Positions 1 through 10,607 of a stretch of 64,000 nucleotides of DNA are shown piece after piece. The notes under the pieces were generated by a model. That model searched no databases. It saw only the letters and a program-made list of their open reading frames with translations, and was not told the origin of the DNA. How positions within the stretch are numbered: position 1 is the first letter of the stretch; each line of letters begins with the position of its first letter. Position numbers and translations under genes: made by a program. This stretch comes from Colwellia sp. 12G3 (lineage in GTDB: Bacteria; Pseudomonadota; Gammaproteobacteria; Enterobacterales; Alteromonadaceae), in contig NZ_PJAQ01000012.1 in assembly GCF_002836775.1 (NCBI RefSeq), positions 1-64,000 on the forward strand. Reading direction: 5' to 3'.

Positions 1-105
1 ACAACAATGTAAAATCACGTACTTACGTGTTACTTGAACCAGAATAAAGAACAAAAAACGATATTTATAGCTCAATAGAGCAAGCTTTCTTGATTGTCCC
101 CTTTT
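1..105 (+). other. rRNA operon spacer upstream of 5S
   Basis: AT-rich sequence directly before the 5S rRNA. It is probably the 23S-5S spacer, with the 23S gene off the left edge. No recognisable 23S 3' end or tRNA is present. Confidence 0.5.
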
Positions 106-223
106 TGTTTAGCGACAATAGCGCTGTGGCCCCACCTGAACCCATTCCGAACTCAGAAGTGAAACGCAGTTGCGCCGATGGTAGTGTGGGAGTTCCCATG
201 TGAGAGTAGGACATTGCTAGACT
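106..223 (+). rRNA. rrf: 5S ribosomal RNA
   Basis: The sequence follows the E. coli 5S rRNA almost throughout, including the blocks CCGAACTCAGAAGTGAAACG and GCGCCGATGGTAGTGTGGG and the closing GAGAGTAGGACATTGC. The ends were set by pairing the 5' strand TGTTTAGCG with the 3' strand TGCTAGAC, and may be off by a few bases. It is the last gene of an rRNA operon whose 16S and 23S genes lie outside the window. Confidence 0.97.
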
Positions 224-235
224 TCTATCTAGAGA

Positions 236-263
236 AGCCCGATTCGAAAGAGTCGGGCTTTTT
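236..263 (+). terminator. rRNA operon terminator
   Basis: A ten-pair stem, AGCCCGATTC with GAGTCGGGCT and a GAAA tetraloop, is followed by a T run. It lies 13 bases after the 5S gene. Confidence 0.93.
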
Positions 264-315
264 GCTGTCTGGGATTTAATAAGTTTTACGTCTCGTACGT
301 TAAAACACGGAATAC

Positions 316-371
316 AGTGGTAGTGTGACTGTTATTAAACATGCCCATGGAGAGTACGACATTCTCCACTT
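316..371 (+). pseudogene. Decayed 5S rRNA 3' fragment
   Basis: GTGGTAGTGTG, then CCCATG, GAGAGTACGACATT and CACTTC occur in the same order as in the last half of the intact 5S gene about 120 bp upstream. The middle is altered by substitutions and small indels. This looks like a relic of a duplicated 5S copy, a common arrangement at rRNA operon ends in this order, and is probably not functional. Confidence 0.55.
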
Positions 372-670
372 CAATTTAGGTTAGGCAGGGTTTCTATCTC
401 TGAAATCTATTCATATTCTATTAGGAGAATTAAAGGCAACAAAAAATTGCTTTAAGCTTATGCTAGTGGAAAGTAACAGACGATATACTTTATATAAATA
501 ATTGGCAGTTAGGAGTAAGTCGATTTACTTCCTAGATTAGAAAAGTCATCAGAATTAGTTCTGTCAGATAATTCAGGTTAGAGGATAGTTATAACTTTTA
601 TCACGGTAAAGAACAATGGGCTATGAATCTTCCAATGTATTGCTTTAGGTTTGTGAAGATCAATCTATAA

Positions 671-710
671 GTGATTAAGTGATTAAGTGATTAAGTGATT
701 AAGTGATTAA
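671..710 (+). repeat. Octamer tandem repeat (GTGATTAA)x5
   Basis: Five exact head-to-tail copies of GTGATTAA in non-coding DNA. No ORF spans the array and there is no spacer structure, so it is a simple sequence repeat, probably variable between strains by slippage. Confidence 0.9.
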
Positions 711-818
711 ATGGTTCATATACCACAGTTAATGATATAAATTTAATCACTGTCATTGGTGAATCGTATAATCACAACTAATTAGTCATACGACTGTTAA
801 ATAGATAAGGATCGGAAT

Positions 819-917
819 TTAGGTTTTAGATTCAAAAGCACCAACAAGCATTGAAATAAGAAGCATAGCTGAAGCCGGTATCATTGTTAAAATAAATAAT
901 GTATTTAAATCTAGCAT
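819..917 (-). CDS. Putative 32-aa single-pass membrane micro-protein
   Basis: A short ORF starts with ATG five bases after an AAGGAAA-type ribosome binding site. Residues about 4-27 are a continuous hydrophobic stretch (LNTLFILTMIPASAMLLISM), followed by a short charged tail. It is the only gene-like object in about 970 bp between the rRNA terminator and the dusA terminator. I recognise no family. The SD spacing and membrane helix make it plausible, but the length is near what chance allows. Confidence 0.4.
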   Translation of the reverse strand: MLDLNTLFILTMIPASAMLLISMLVGAFESKT

Positions 918-1188
918 GGTATTTCCTTGTATCTTTCGCAGATGAATGTGCCTAAAAGGGATGCGAAAATGTTTGTAGTTATTACTAAGTTGCAATAAGT
1001 GTTACAAAGGTTGTGCCAAAGTTACAATTAATTGTTAAGTTATTGAAATACATATAAATATAGTTTTTCATTATAGTAACTAAACAAAAGTTAGTAAGAG
1101 CCTGATAGAATGCTGGCTAGAATGACTATTTTGTGGTTTAAAGTGCACTTAATTAGGTGAAAGTGACAAGGTAGGCAGTTATAAAACT

Positions 1189-1221
1189 CTCAATATCGGG
1201 ACAGCTATTCCCGATATTGAG
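1189..1221 (-). terminator. Terminator after dusA
   Basis: A perfect 13-bp stem, CTCAATATCGGGA with TCCCGATATTGAG, has a 7-base loop. It is followed on the minus strand by AGTTTTAT and sits just past the dusA stop codon. Confidence 0.75.
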
Positions 1222-1236
1222 ATCATAGATCGATGA

Positions 1237-2202
1237 TTACAACAAGGTGACTTTATTAAAAGCATCAAGCAGTACTTGACCGTCAGCTCCATCTTTACCA
1301 GCACACTCACTTAAGTGCTGCCTAAATTTTCGTGCGCCTGATAAACCATTACAGAGGCCAAGCATGTGGCGTAAAATATGCCAGGCTCTACCTCCACTTT
1401 TAACCGTTGCGTTAATATAAGGGATCATTAACTCTATAACTTCTGTTCTTGTTAACTTAGCTCCATCTGATTGATATATATCATTGTCTGCATCGCTAAG
1501 CATATATGGACTGTTATATATCTCTCTACCTATCATAACCCCGTCAATATATTTGAGATGTTCATTAGCTTCTGTGAAAGTCTTGATACCGCCATTAATT
1601 GATATATCTAACTTTTCAAAAGCACTTTTTATTTGATAGACACGTTCATAATCTAAAGGCGGGACATCGCGGTTCTGTTTAGGGCTCAATCCGGTTAACC
1701 ATGCTTTTCTAGCGTGAATAATGAAGTGTTGGCAGCCAGCTTGTGCAACTTGTTCAATAAATGTATGTAAGAACTCATATGAATCTAGATCATCAATGCC
1801 AATGCGTGATTTCACGGTGACAGGGATTTTTGTTGCTGATTGCATTTTATTCACACAATCGGCAACAAGGGAAGGATCAGCCATTAAGCAAGCCCCAAAT
1901 CTCCCATTTTGTACTCTATCTGATGGACAACCGACATTTATATTCACTTCATCATAACCATGTTGTTCAGCTATTTTGGCACATTCGGTCATTGCATTAA
2001 CATCACTGCCGCCAAGCTGCAATACTAATGGGTGTTCTGAATTGTTGTAAGCAAGATAATCGCCTTTACCATGTAATATGGCACCAGTAGTTACCATCTC
2101 TGTGTATAGGACGGTATGTTTTGACATCAATCGATAGAAATACCGACAGTGCCTGTCAGTCCAATCGAGCATAGGTGCGACTGATAGTTTATGTGAAATC
2201 AT
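1237..2202 (-). CDS. dusA: tRNA-dihydrouridine(20/20a) synthase DusA
   Basis: This flavoenzyme reduces uridine 20/20a in the tRNA D-loop. The N-terminal SVAPMLDWTDRHCRYF is the DusA hallmark. NINVGCPSDRVQNGRFGACLM carries the catalytic cysteine of the Dus family, and VKSRIGIDD and the GGI and GREIYNSPYML motifs belong to the TIM-barrel FMN site. The frame can be opened 24 codons further to a GTG at 2274, but that part resembles nothing in the family and has no ribosome site, so I start at the ATG before ISHKLSVAPM. The length (321 aa) is normal. It is monocistronic. Confidence 0.95.
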   Translation of the reverse strand: MISHKLSVAPMLDWTDRHCRYFYRLMSKHTVLYTEMVTTGAILHGKGDYLAYNNSEHPLVLQLGGSDVNAMTECAKIAEQHGYDEVNINVGCPSDRVQNGRFGACLMADPSLVADCVNKMQSATKIPVTVKSRIGIDDLDSYEFLHTFIEQVAQAGCQHFIIHARKAWLTGLSPKQNRDVPPLDYERVYQIKSAFEKLDISINGGIKTFTEANEHLKYIDGVMIGREIYNSPYMLSDADNDIYQSDGAKLTRTEVIELMIPYINATVKSGGRAWHILRHMLGLCNGLSGARKFRQHLSECAGKDGADGQVLLDAFNKVTLL

Positions 2203-2401
2203 AATAAAATGTCTTTTAGAAGTTGAAGCTAATGAATTAGTGATATAAACCCAATTATAATTTAATCCAAGCACTTAAACAAAGCTATTGCGTTGTTGTA
2301 GCAGTTAGTCATTTATAAGATATTACTAAGCAAAGGTGAACAACATACACAATTGAGTTTTACTTTGGTAGAATATCGATAATTTAAAGGAGAGCACTTT
2401 C

Positions 2402-3325
2402 ATGCCAAATTACGTTGTAGGTCACAAGATACCCGATTCAGATTCTATCTGTTCAGCTATCGCATTATCATACTTAAAAACTACCTTAGGCGAACACACT
2501 GTTCCGGCACGCTTAGGTGAATTGACACCCGAAACAATGTTTATCCTAGATAAATTTGGTTTTGAGCAACCGGAGCTTAAAACCCGTTATGCTGGAGAGG
2601 GGGTATATATTGTAGATCACAGTGATATTGAACTTGCTCCAGATGATATCGCTCAGGCTACAATATTAGGCATTATTGATCATCATAAACTTGGCGATTT
2701 AACAACGACATCCCCACTTGAAATATGGGTACGCCCAGTTGGTTGTACAAATACTATCATTAAGATGATGTATGATTTTCACAATGTTGAGATACCAAAA
2801 AATATTGCAGGTGCCATGTTATGTGCCATCTTGAGTGATACCGTTATTTTTAAATCACCAACATGTACAACTGCAGATATTAAATGTGTAGAAGCATTAG
2901 CAGAGATTGCAGGTATAGAAGATTTTAAAGAACTTGGTATGGACATGTTCAGGGTAAAATCTGCAGTCTCAGGTACTCCAATTAGGGATCTAGTAAAGCG
3001 TGACTTTAAAGACTTTAATATGAATGGTCATAAGGTTGGTATTGGTCAGCTTGAAGTCATTGATTTAGCGGTTTTTGATGATATAAAAGATGAGCTATAT
3101 GCTGATATTGCAGAACTAAAAGCTGAGGGTGGACGTCATAGTGTTTTTTTACTATTGACTGATATCATGAAAGAAGGCTCAGAGTTATTAATAGCTAGTG
3201 ATAGCGCTACGTTAGCCGAGCAAGCATTTGGTGTTACACCTAAAGGTGGCAAAGCATGGTTAGACGGTGTGTTAAGCCGTAAAAAGCAAGTTGTTCCACC
3301 GCTACAAGATATCTTCCTTAAGTAG
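2402..3325 (+). CDS. ppaC: Manganese-dependent inorganic pyrophosphatase (family II)
   Basis: It hydrolyses pyrophosphate to phosphate in the cytoplasm. The DHH-family metal ligands are visible: H8, D12 and D14 in GHKIPDSDS, D72 in VDHSD, and the D93-H94-H95 triad in IIDHHKLGDL. The C-terminal DHHA2 domain has the SRKKQVVPPL substrate-binding motif. At 307 aa the length is typical. A strong AAAGGAGAG site precedes the ATG. Family II enzymes occur in several Vibrio, Shewanella and Colwellia-type genomes in place of, or besides, the usual Ppa. Confidence 0.96.
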   Translation: MPNYVVGHKIPDSDSICSAIALSYLKTTLGEHTVPARLGELTPETMFILDKFGFEQPELKTRYAGEGVYIVDHSDIELAPDDIAQATILGIIDHHKLGDLTTTSPLEIWVRPVGCTNTIIKMMYDFHNVEIPKNIAGAMLCAILSDTVIFKSPTCTTADIKCVEALAEIAGIEDFKELGMDMFRVKSAVSGTPIRDLVKRDFKDFNMNGHKVGIGQLEVIDLAVFDDIKDELYADIAELKAEGGRHSVFLLLTDIMKEGSELLIASDSATLAEQAFGVTPKGGKAWLDGVLSRKKQVVPPLQDIFLK

Positions 3326-3343
3326 TTATTAATTGATTTAAAT

Positions 3344-3370
3344 AAAAAACCCAGCAGTTGCTGGGTTTTT
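3344..3370. terminator. Bidirectional terminator between ppaC and fadA
   Basis: AAAAACCCAGC and GCTGGGTTTTT form a perfect 11-bp stem around AGTT. There are A and T tracts on the two sides, so it can serve both convergent genes. Confidence 0.9.
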
Positions 3371-3389
3371 TATTGGCGGTAATTAAATC

Positions 3390-4565
<1,176 letters not shown>

Positions 4566-6734
4566 TTAAGCTGATTTAACATCAGTAGTGAAGTAAGATT
4601 TACCTGATTTCGCCATTTGACGTAGGCCATCAGTCACTTGATAAATTTCACCTAAATCAGCATATTTATCAGCCATCTCGATGAAGTTATTTAAACCAAG
4701 TGTTTCTAAATAGCGAATTGCACCACCTCTAAATGGAGGGAAGCCGACACCATAGATTAAGCCCATATCTGCTTCAGCTGCTGTATCAACTACGCCTTCT
4801 TCTAAACAACGAACCACTTCATTAACCATAGGGATCATCATGCGAGCAATAATTTCTTCACTGCTGAAGTCTTTTTTGTCTGCACAATGTTGTCCAAGTA
4901 ATTCGTAAGCTATAGGAGCTGGAACTTTCATTGGACGACCACGCTTATCTTTGATGTGATCATAAAAGCCTTTACCATTTTTCTGACCTAAACGGTCATT
5001 AGCATACAAAGTGCTTACTGGATCATTATCAATTTTTTTCATACGCGTAGGGAAACCTGCTGACATAACACCAGTACAGTGATCTGCAGTATCGACACCA
5101 ACAACATCAAGTAGATAGGCTGGGCCCATTGGCCAACCAAATTGTTTTTCCATTACTTTATCTATAGCGGTAAAGTCGGCACCTTCAAGTACTAACTGAC
5201 TAAAGCCAGCAAAGTATGGAAACAAAACACGGTTCACATAAAAACCAGGGCAATCATTAACAACAATTGGAGACTTACCCATTTTCGCGGCATAAGCAAC
5301 AACAGCCGCGACTGTTTCATCTGAAGTATCTTTACCACGAATTACTTCAACTAATGGCATTTTGTTAACTGGGTTGAAAAAGTGCATGCCACAGAAATTT
5401 TGAGGGCGTTTTACACTTTTGGCTAATAAATCAATTGATATAGTTGAAGTATTTGAAGTAAGAATAGCATCTTCACTGATTACACCTTCAACTTCAGCTA
5501 AAACCATGCCTTTAATTTTAGGGTTTTCAACAACTGCTTCAACAACAATATCTACATCTTTAACACTGTCATAACTTAAGCTTGGCGTGATGTTGTTTAA
5601 TACACCAGCCATTTTCTTAGCATTCATACGACCACGTTCAACTTGCTTAGTTAATATGCCCGTCGCTGTAGTTAAACCTAGATCAAGTGCTTGATCATTA
5701 ATATCTTTCATAATGATCGGTGTGCCCTTATAAGCTGATTGATAGGCAATACCACCGCCCATAATACCAGCACCTAGCACAGCAGCTTTCTTGACAACTT
5801 TTGTTGCAAGTTTACCTGCTTTTTTGGCTTTACCTTTAATGACTTGGTCGGCCATAAACAAACCAATTTGTGCCGTTGCCGCATCAGTTTTTGCTAATTT
5901 GGCAAAACCTGCATTCTCTGCAGCCATTGCACCAGTGCGATCTAAGCCAGCAGCTGCAATGAGTGTATTTATCATGACCATTGGTGCTGGATAATGCTTG
6001 CCTGCTTTAGCGGCAATCATACCCTTACACGTTGTCGATGACATGATCAGTTCTGTTGGAGATAACTTTAATGGTTCTAATTTAGGCTGACGTTTCGCGC
6101 GCCAATCTAGCTTGCCACTAATTGCTAATTTAAGCATGCTAATAGCTGCAGTGCGTAAATTTTCAGGATCAACAACTGCATCAAGAAGTCCTTGTGCAAG
6201 TGCTGCTGCCGGTTTAAATGCTTTACCTGTAGACATCCAAGTTGCTGCATTATCAAAACCGATAATGCGCGGTAACCTAACAGTACCACCAAAACCAGGC
6301 ATTAATCCTAGTTTAACTTCAGGTAGGCCGATACTGGTATTAGTATCAGCAACACGATAATCACATGCTAAAGTCATTTCACAACCGCCGCCTAAAGCAA
6401 TGCCATTAATAGCGGCTATAGTGGGTAGTTGAATATCTTCAAATGAGTCGAAAACATCAGAGGCACTTTTTGCCCAAGAGGCTAATGTGTCTTCTGGTTG
6501 ATTAAATGAAGATAAAAACTCAGTGATGTCTGCCCCAACAATAAATGTTGATTTAGCAGAAGTAACCATAACGCCTTTAGCATCACTGCAGTTGTTAATT
6601 GCTGCAACTACAGCTCTATATTCTTCAAAAGTTGCTTGATCAAACTTGTTTACTGATCCCTGAGCATCGAACTTAAGTTCTACGATGCCGTCTTCGAGTA
6701 ATTGGGCTGAAAGGCTGTTGCCTTGATATATCAT
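4566..6734 (-). CDS. fadB: Fatty acid oxidation complex alpha subunit FadB
   Basis: A multifunctional enoyl-CoA hydratase/isomerase and L-3-hydroxyacyl-CoA dehydrogenase. The N-terminal crotonase domain has the two catalytic glutamates in [13 protein letters not shown] and [20 protein letters not shown]. The dehydrogenase half starts near residue 310 with the NAD-binding [10 protein letters not shown] and has the catalytic histidine in GMHFFNPV. An in-frame ATG five codons upstream exists, but the AGGAG ribosome site lies inside that extension, 8 bases before the ATG of MIYQGNSL, which also matches E. coli FadB. It forms an operon with fadA. Confidence 0.97.
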   Translation of the reverse strand: MIYQGNSLSAQLLEDGIVELKFDAQGSVNKFDQATFEEYRAVVAAINNCSDAKGVMVTSAKSTFIVGADITEFLSSFNQPEDTLASWAKSASDVFDSFEDIQLPTIAAINGIALGGGCEMTLACDYRVADTNTSIGLPEVKLGLMPGFGGTVRLPRIIGFDNAATWMSTGKAFKPAAALAQGLLDAVVDPENLRTAAISMLKLAISGKLDWRAKRQPKLEPLKLSPTELIMSSTTCKGMIAAKAGKHYPAPMVMINTLIAAAGLDRTGAMAAENAGFAKLAKTDAATAQIGLFMADQVIKGKAKKAGKLATKVVKKAAVLGAGIMGGGIAYQSAYKGTPIIMKDINDQALDLGLTTATGILTKQVERGRMNAKKMAGVLNNITPSLSYDSVKDVDIVVEAVVENPKIKGMVLAEVEGVISEDAILTSNTSTISIDLLAKSVKRPQNFCGMHFFNPVNKMPLVEVIRGKDTSDETVAAVVAYAAKMGKSPIVVNDCPGFYVNRVLFPYFAGFSQLVLEGADFTAIDKVMEKQFGWPMGPAYLLDVVGVDTADHCTGVMSAGFPTRMKKIDNDPVSTLYANDRLGQKNGKGFYDHIKDKRGRPMKVPAPIAYELLGQHCADKKDFSSEEIIARMMIPMVNEVVRCLEEGVVDTAAEADMGLIYGVGFPPFRGGAIRYLETLGLNNFIEMADKYADLGEIYQVTDGLRQMAKSGKSYFTTDVKSA

Positions 6735-6873
6735 GCCTAGTCTCCTCATCTGGTTGTGGTATATTTGAATAATTATTTACTGTGATTATTTAATGATAAA
6801 TTATCGCTGTTTATTATTTCACTTATAATAGTAGTCGACTGAGTGTGCCTTGAAAAAAAGTTAAATGCAATAA

Positions 6874-6895
6874 AATTAAAACAAGTGTTTTAATT
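6874..6895. promoter_or_regulatory. Candidate PsrA-type operator upstream of fadBA
   Basis: Two perfect 10-bp arms, AATTAAAACA and TGTTTTAATT, flank AG and contain the AAAC-N4-GTTT core described for PsrA, the TetR-type fatty-acid regulator of Pseudomonas and relatives. It lies about 140 bp upstream of the fadB start. Assignment to PsrA is by motif only. Confidence 0.5.
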
Positions 6896-6933
6896 GTGTG
6901 TTTGTTTTAAGTCGTTGGACATACACAGAACAA

Positions 6934-6972
6934 ATAAAAAAACACTCAACCAATAAATTGGAGGAGTGTTTT
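6934..6972 (-). terminator. Terminator after the REC-GGDEF-EAL gene
   Basis: AAAACACTC and GAGTGTTTT pair, with an extra CCA/TGG inner stem. On the minus strand a T run follows. It lies about 50 bp past the stop codon of the upstream-encoded response regulator. Confidence 0.75.
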
Positions 6973-7023
6973 AATGAGTAATCAAATGTATGAAACGAGG
7001 CAAAAAATTACCTTCTATGATTG

Positions 7024-9246
7024 TTAACTCTGTTTATTAAGAAAATTGATGAATTCTTCTGACGGCATGGGTTTAGCATAATAGAACCCTTGCACTTCAT
7101 CACAGCCTAATTCAATTAAGCGCTCTTGCTGCTCAATTTCCTCAATACCTTCAGCAATGACTTTAAGTTGCATTTTCTTACCTAAATTAATGATAGTTTC
7201 AGCAATAACTGACTGACCTTCTTGATTAATATCGGTAACAAATGCTCGATCAACTTTTAGTCGATCTAAAGGAAGTTTTTGTAAATAGCTTAATGAAGAG
7301 TATCCTGTACCAAAATCATCAAGCGCTATACTTATTCCTTGAGATTTTAACTTGGTTAACGCATCAATGACGATCTGTGGCTCATCCATTAAAATGTTTT
7401 CTGTTATTTCTAATTCAAGTTTACTTGGCTTAATTTGATGCTGAGTTATTGTATTTATTATGTTATCGACAAAGTTATCTTGTCTAAATTGTGGGATAGA
7501 TACATTAACTGAAATACTAAGGTCGGCAAAGTTTGTTTCGAGCATTTTGAGCTGCTTACATGCTTGGTTAATAACCCAATCCCCGATTTCAATAATTAAT
7601 CCTGAATATTCGGCCAAGGGAATAAAAACAGCAGGAGAAACAAATTTTCCATCTGCAGTACGCCAGCGTAACAAAGCTTCAGCACCAATAACTTTACCTG
7701 TAGTTAATGATAATTGTGGCTGATACCAAAGTTCAAGACAGTTATTTGAAAAGTCATTACGCAGTTGGCGAATCATGTTTAGACGCCATTGCATTTGATC
7801 TTCTATATCAGAGTGGTAATAGGCAAAATGCTCTAAACGATTCTTTTTGGCTATATTCAACGCAATATTAATTTGATTTAGCACTTGTACGCCACTGCTT
7901 TGTGCATGCTCTTTAGTACATAAGCCAAAGCAAGCATTAATGGGAAGATGCTGTTCACCGGCCGCAAAAGGTTGATGAAATAGAGCTATTAAACTTTCAG
8001 GGGTTAAACAATCAGCAGGACCTATAATACCGAAAACGTCTGCACCTACACGTGCAAAATGACAGTCAAAATCTATGGTTTGCATTCGCTGACCTACCGC
8101 TGAAAGCAGTTTATTCCCAATATCTTGTCCTAATGCATCGTTGATATCACTGAAGTGATTTATATCTATTAAGGCAGCAACTTGGTTTTTAGAATCATTT
8201 TGAGCAAAATCATCTAGTAAGCGGACAAACTCTAGACGATTTGGCAAGTTGGTTAACGAATCTTTATAAGCAGCATTAGTGAGCTTTTGAAATAGGTGGA
8301 CATTTTCATACCCAACAGCGACGCCAGTTAAAAATACATTCAATAGTTGAATTTGTATTTCGGTCAATGGGCTAGCAAGGCGCACATGAATCACAGCACG
8401 GTAATCACCCTTAGCAACATAAAGGTTAAGGCTGTCATCGAGATACTGATGTTTTTGCTGTAAGAAGCAAGATTTTACTTGTTTACTTGCTTGGTCATTT
8501 TCTAACATATCAAGTTTTTGATTAATTAGGTTATCCTCAAAACCTATTTGCGCTAGTACATAAAAACTCAAGTCATCAATATTATCAATGATGCCTTGAC
8601 CCCTGGCGCAAAAAACTGCCGATATTTCATCACCTATGAGGGTATTTAATTGTAATAAAACACCTTGGCTGTATGCTGAAAGAGAATGCTGTGATGATAA
8701 TTCGGTAGCACCGGAAACTATTTTCTCAAGACCTCGGCGGTTTTCATTGACTGTAGCTATTTGTTGAAAAGAACGAATAGCCGCAAAAACAGTGGTCACA
8801 AGTTTACGGCGAGTTAGCTCAGTTTTTGTTTTATAATCATTGATGTCATATTCTTTTATAACACTTTCTTCGGGAGCGTAGCCGGGTTGTCCTGTACGTA
8901 AAACAATACGAATATCTTTTCGCTGTAATGTCTCTCTTATATATTTGACAACATTTAAACCGGCATCATCAGTTTCCATAACAACGTCGAGTAGAACCAG
9001 CACAATATCTTCATGCTCTTCAATTAGTCGACATGCATCCTTACCTGAGTATGCATGCAAGTACTCAAGACGACGGCCTAATACGACAAGATCAGATAAT
9101 GCTAACTGGGTAACTGAATGAATCTCTGGATCATCATCAACAATTAGCACTTGCCAAGTTTCATTACTGCCACAGGCTAAAATCTCGTCTTCATCACTAT
9201 CATCGATAAATAAAAAGTCATCGTGTGAATTTTCTGATGCTTGCAT
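7024..9246 (-). CDS. Response regulator with DUF3369, GGDEF and EAL domains (c-di-GMP phosphodiesterase)
   Basis: A soluble 740-aa protein. Residues about 32-150 are a receiver domain (VLIVDDDPEI, phospho-acceptor D87 in LLDVVM). A GAF-like DUF3369 region lies at about 160-310, a GGDEF domain at about 335-475 and an EAL domain from about 490 to the end. The GGDEF signature is degraded to VGADVF, so cyclase activity is unlikely. The EAL domain looks active: EALLRW, NVSIPQF, EITE, LDDFGTGYSSL, LKVD, AEGIE and VQGF are all present. A degenerate GGDEF often acts as a GTP sensor for the EAL part. No cognate kinase gene is adjacent, so it is an orphan regulator. Confidence 0.9.
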   Translation of the reverse strand: MQASENSHDDFLFIDDSDEDEILACGSNETWQVLIVDDDPEIHSVTQLALSDLVVLGRRLEYLHAYSGKDACRLIEEHEDIVLVLLDVVMETDDAGLNVVKYIRETLQRKDIRIVLRTGQPGYAPEESVIKEYDINDYKTKTELTRRKLVTTVFAAIRSFQQIATVNENRRGLEKIVSGATELSSQHSLSAYSQGVLLQLNTLIGDEISAVFCARGQGIIDNIDDLSFYVLAQIGFEDNLINQKLDMLENDQASKQVKSCFLQQKHQYLDDSLNLYVAKGDYRAVIHVRLASPLTEIQIQLLNVFLTGVAVGYENVHLFQKLTNAAYKDSLTNLPNRLEFVRLLDDFAQNDSKNQVAALIDINHFSDINDALGQDIGNKLLSAVGQRMQTIDFDCHFARVGADVFGIIGPADCLTPESLIALFHQPFAAGEQHLPINACFGLCTKEHAQSSGVQVLNQINIALNIAKKNRLEHFAYYHSDIEDQMQWRLNMIRQLRNDFSNNCLELWYQPQLSLTTGKVIGAEALLRWRTADGKFVSPAVFIPLAEYSGLIIEIGDWVINQACKQLKMLETNFADLSISVNVSIPQFRQDNFVDNIINTITQHQIKPSKLELEITENILMDEPQIVIDALTKLKSQGISIALDDFGTGYSSLSYLQKLPLDRLKVDRAFVTDINQEGQSVIAETIINLGKKMQLKVIAEGIEEIEQQERLIELGCDEVQGFYYAKPMPSEEFINFLNKQS

Positions 9247-9538
9247 ACTGCCCTCATAACTAAGTGTATTTTCTATAAATATACATAGTTAAAATTGAAA
9301 TCTGATTTATTTAATATAACTATAACCTAATACTTCTTTTTTACACCATTGAACGGGATAATAAAAGCCTGTTTAGTAATATTTTATACGATTTATCTAA
9401 CTGAGTTATACTAAATTGAATTTAATAATGCATTGTTGGCTTTCACGTGCCTTTGGCATAGTGTAATAAAGCGTTTATTCATAAGTACTAGCAACTATTT
9501 ATGCTTTATTTTAGGGATACTGAAAAGGAGTTAGTAAA

Positions 9539-10438
9539 GTGAGTAAAGATAAATCAGAAGTGTTAATACTTGAAAAGGATGTTCAAAAAGCAGGTGACGA
9601 GACGGCAATTGTTAAGAGTAATAAATCAAGTCAACACTCAGCAGAGATAGGTGTCTCACAACAGTTTATGAAGCTTGCTAAAAGGTTCGTAATAGATGGT
9701 GCTTTGTTACCAGAAGAAAAACAAATGCTAATTGAAGACCGAACCGTGAAGCGAGCTAGGTTGAGTCAATTACGAAAACAGCAAAATATAGAAAATATTA
9801 TGCAAAAAACGCTTGGGTACTGTGCCAATTTTGATATCGGACAAAGAACAGATCATGACTGGTTAAGTCGATATATTGCCTTGTCGGAGGATGTAAGTAA
9901 CCCTACGATGCAAGATTTGTGGGCAAAAATCCTAGCGGGAGAACTTACCAAACCGGGCTCTTTCTCATTTAAAGCGTTACAAATTTTTCGAGATATGAGT
10001 ATTTATGATGCGAAACTATTAGCAAAAGCTTGCTCATTAGCAATAAAGGACCCAAACAAAAAAGGGATTCGTCTTGTTTGTGGTGTATATCAACAGCCAG
10101 GTCTACTTAATTTTTTTTCAAAGGAGCGTCAGCAATATTGTAACTTAAGTCATTTTGGTCTGAATTATGCTGATTTGTTAGCTTTAGCTGAAAATCATCT
10201 TATTTATATCCAGGAAAGTGAATCTAGTTTAATAAGTAAGGGAGAAGTTCTTCAGTTCACTTATAACAGTTTACCTTTAAAGTTAACGGCTAAAAAAGCT
10301 AATATCAGTCTGCAATTTTATAAATTTACCCCTCTAGGGACTGAACTTGCTCATTTGATAAGTGATAAAAGTAATGAGGAGTTTTTTGACTATTTAAAAA
10401 ATAAACTGAGTTATTACTTTTTAATAGATAGTGACTAA
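9539..10438 (+). CDS. TIGR03899-like protein of unknown function
   Basis: A 299-aa protein with no signal peptide or membrane segment. The central part (WLSRYIALSEDVSNPTMQ, DLWAKILAGELTKPGSFS) resembles the TIGR03899/DUF2806 proteins of Vibrio and Shewanella. I assign that family from memory of the pattern, and its function is unknown to me. Residues about 55-85 are basic and may form a helix. It starts at GTG with an AAGGAG site about 7 bases upstream. Single gene, unrelated to its neighbours. Confidence 0.7.
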   Translation: MSKDKSEVLILEKDVQKAGDETAIVKSNKSSQHSAEIGVSQQFMKLAKRFVIDGALLPEEKQMLIEDRTVKRARLSQLRKQQNIENIMQKTLGYCANFDIGQRTDHDWLSRYIALSEDVSNPTMQDLWAKILAGELTKPGSFSFKALQIFRDMSIYDAKLLAKACSLAIKDPNKKGIRLVCGVYQQPGLLNFFSKERQQYCNLSHFGLNYADLLALAENHLIYIQESESSLISKGEVLQFTYNSLPLKLTAKKANISLQFYKFTPLGTELAHLISDKSNEEFFDYLKNKLSYYFLIDSD

Positions 10439-10517
10439 TGAAAAGTCTATTCAGATGAACAGTATCAAAAAATGAATCTGTTTTAGGGGATTTGCAAGTA
10501 ATCATAAAATTTACTAA

Positions 10518-10532
10518 TGTTATATTATATCA
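10518..10532. promoter_or_regulatory. Candidate Zur box upstream of the MerC-like gene
   Basis: TGTTATATTATATCA matches the gammaproteobacterial Zur core (TGTTATA-N-TATAACA) with one mismatch in the right half. It lies 76-90 bp upstream of the MerC-family start. A zur gene is encoded about 16 kb away in this window. Confidence 0.5.
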
Positions 10533-10607
10533 ATTGTGATATTATCTCATTTTACAGGTTGTAGCTAACCCGTTAATCGTAAATTAACCCACAATCACGG
10601 AATTATC

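Noticed and set aside
671-710. Octamer array as a CRISPR or phase-variation tract in a gene
   Set aside because: Units are 8 bp without spacers, and no ORF covers them.
1721-1957. Antisense frames inside dusA, fadA, fadB, yheS and others
   Set aside because: They lie on the opposite strand of well-supported genes, lack family motifs and SD sites, and are shadows of biased codon use.
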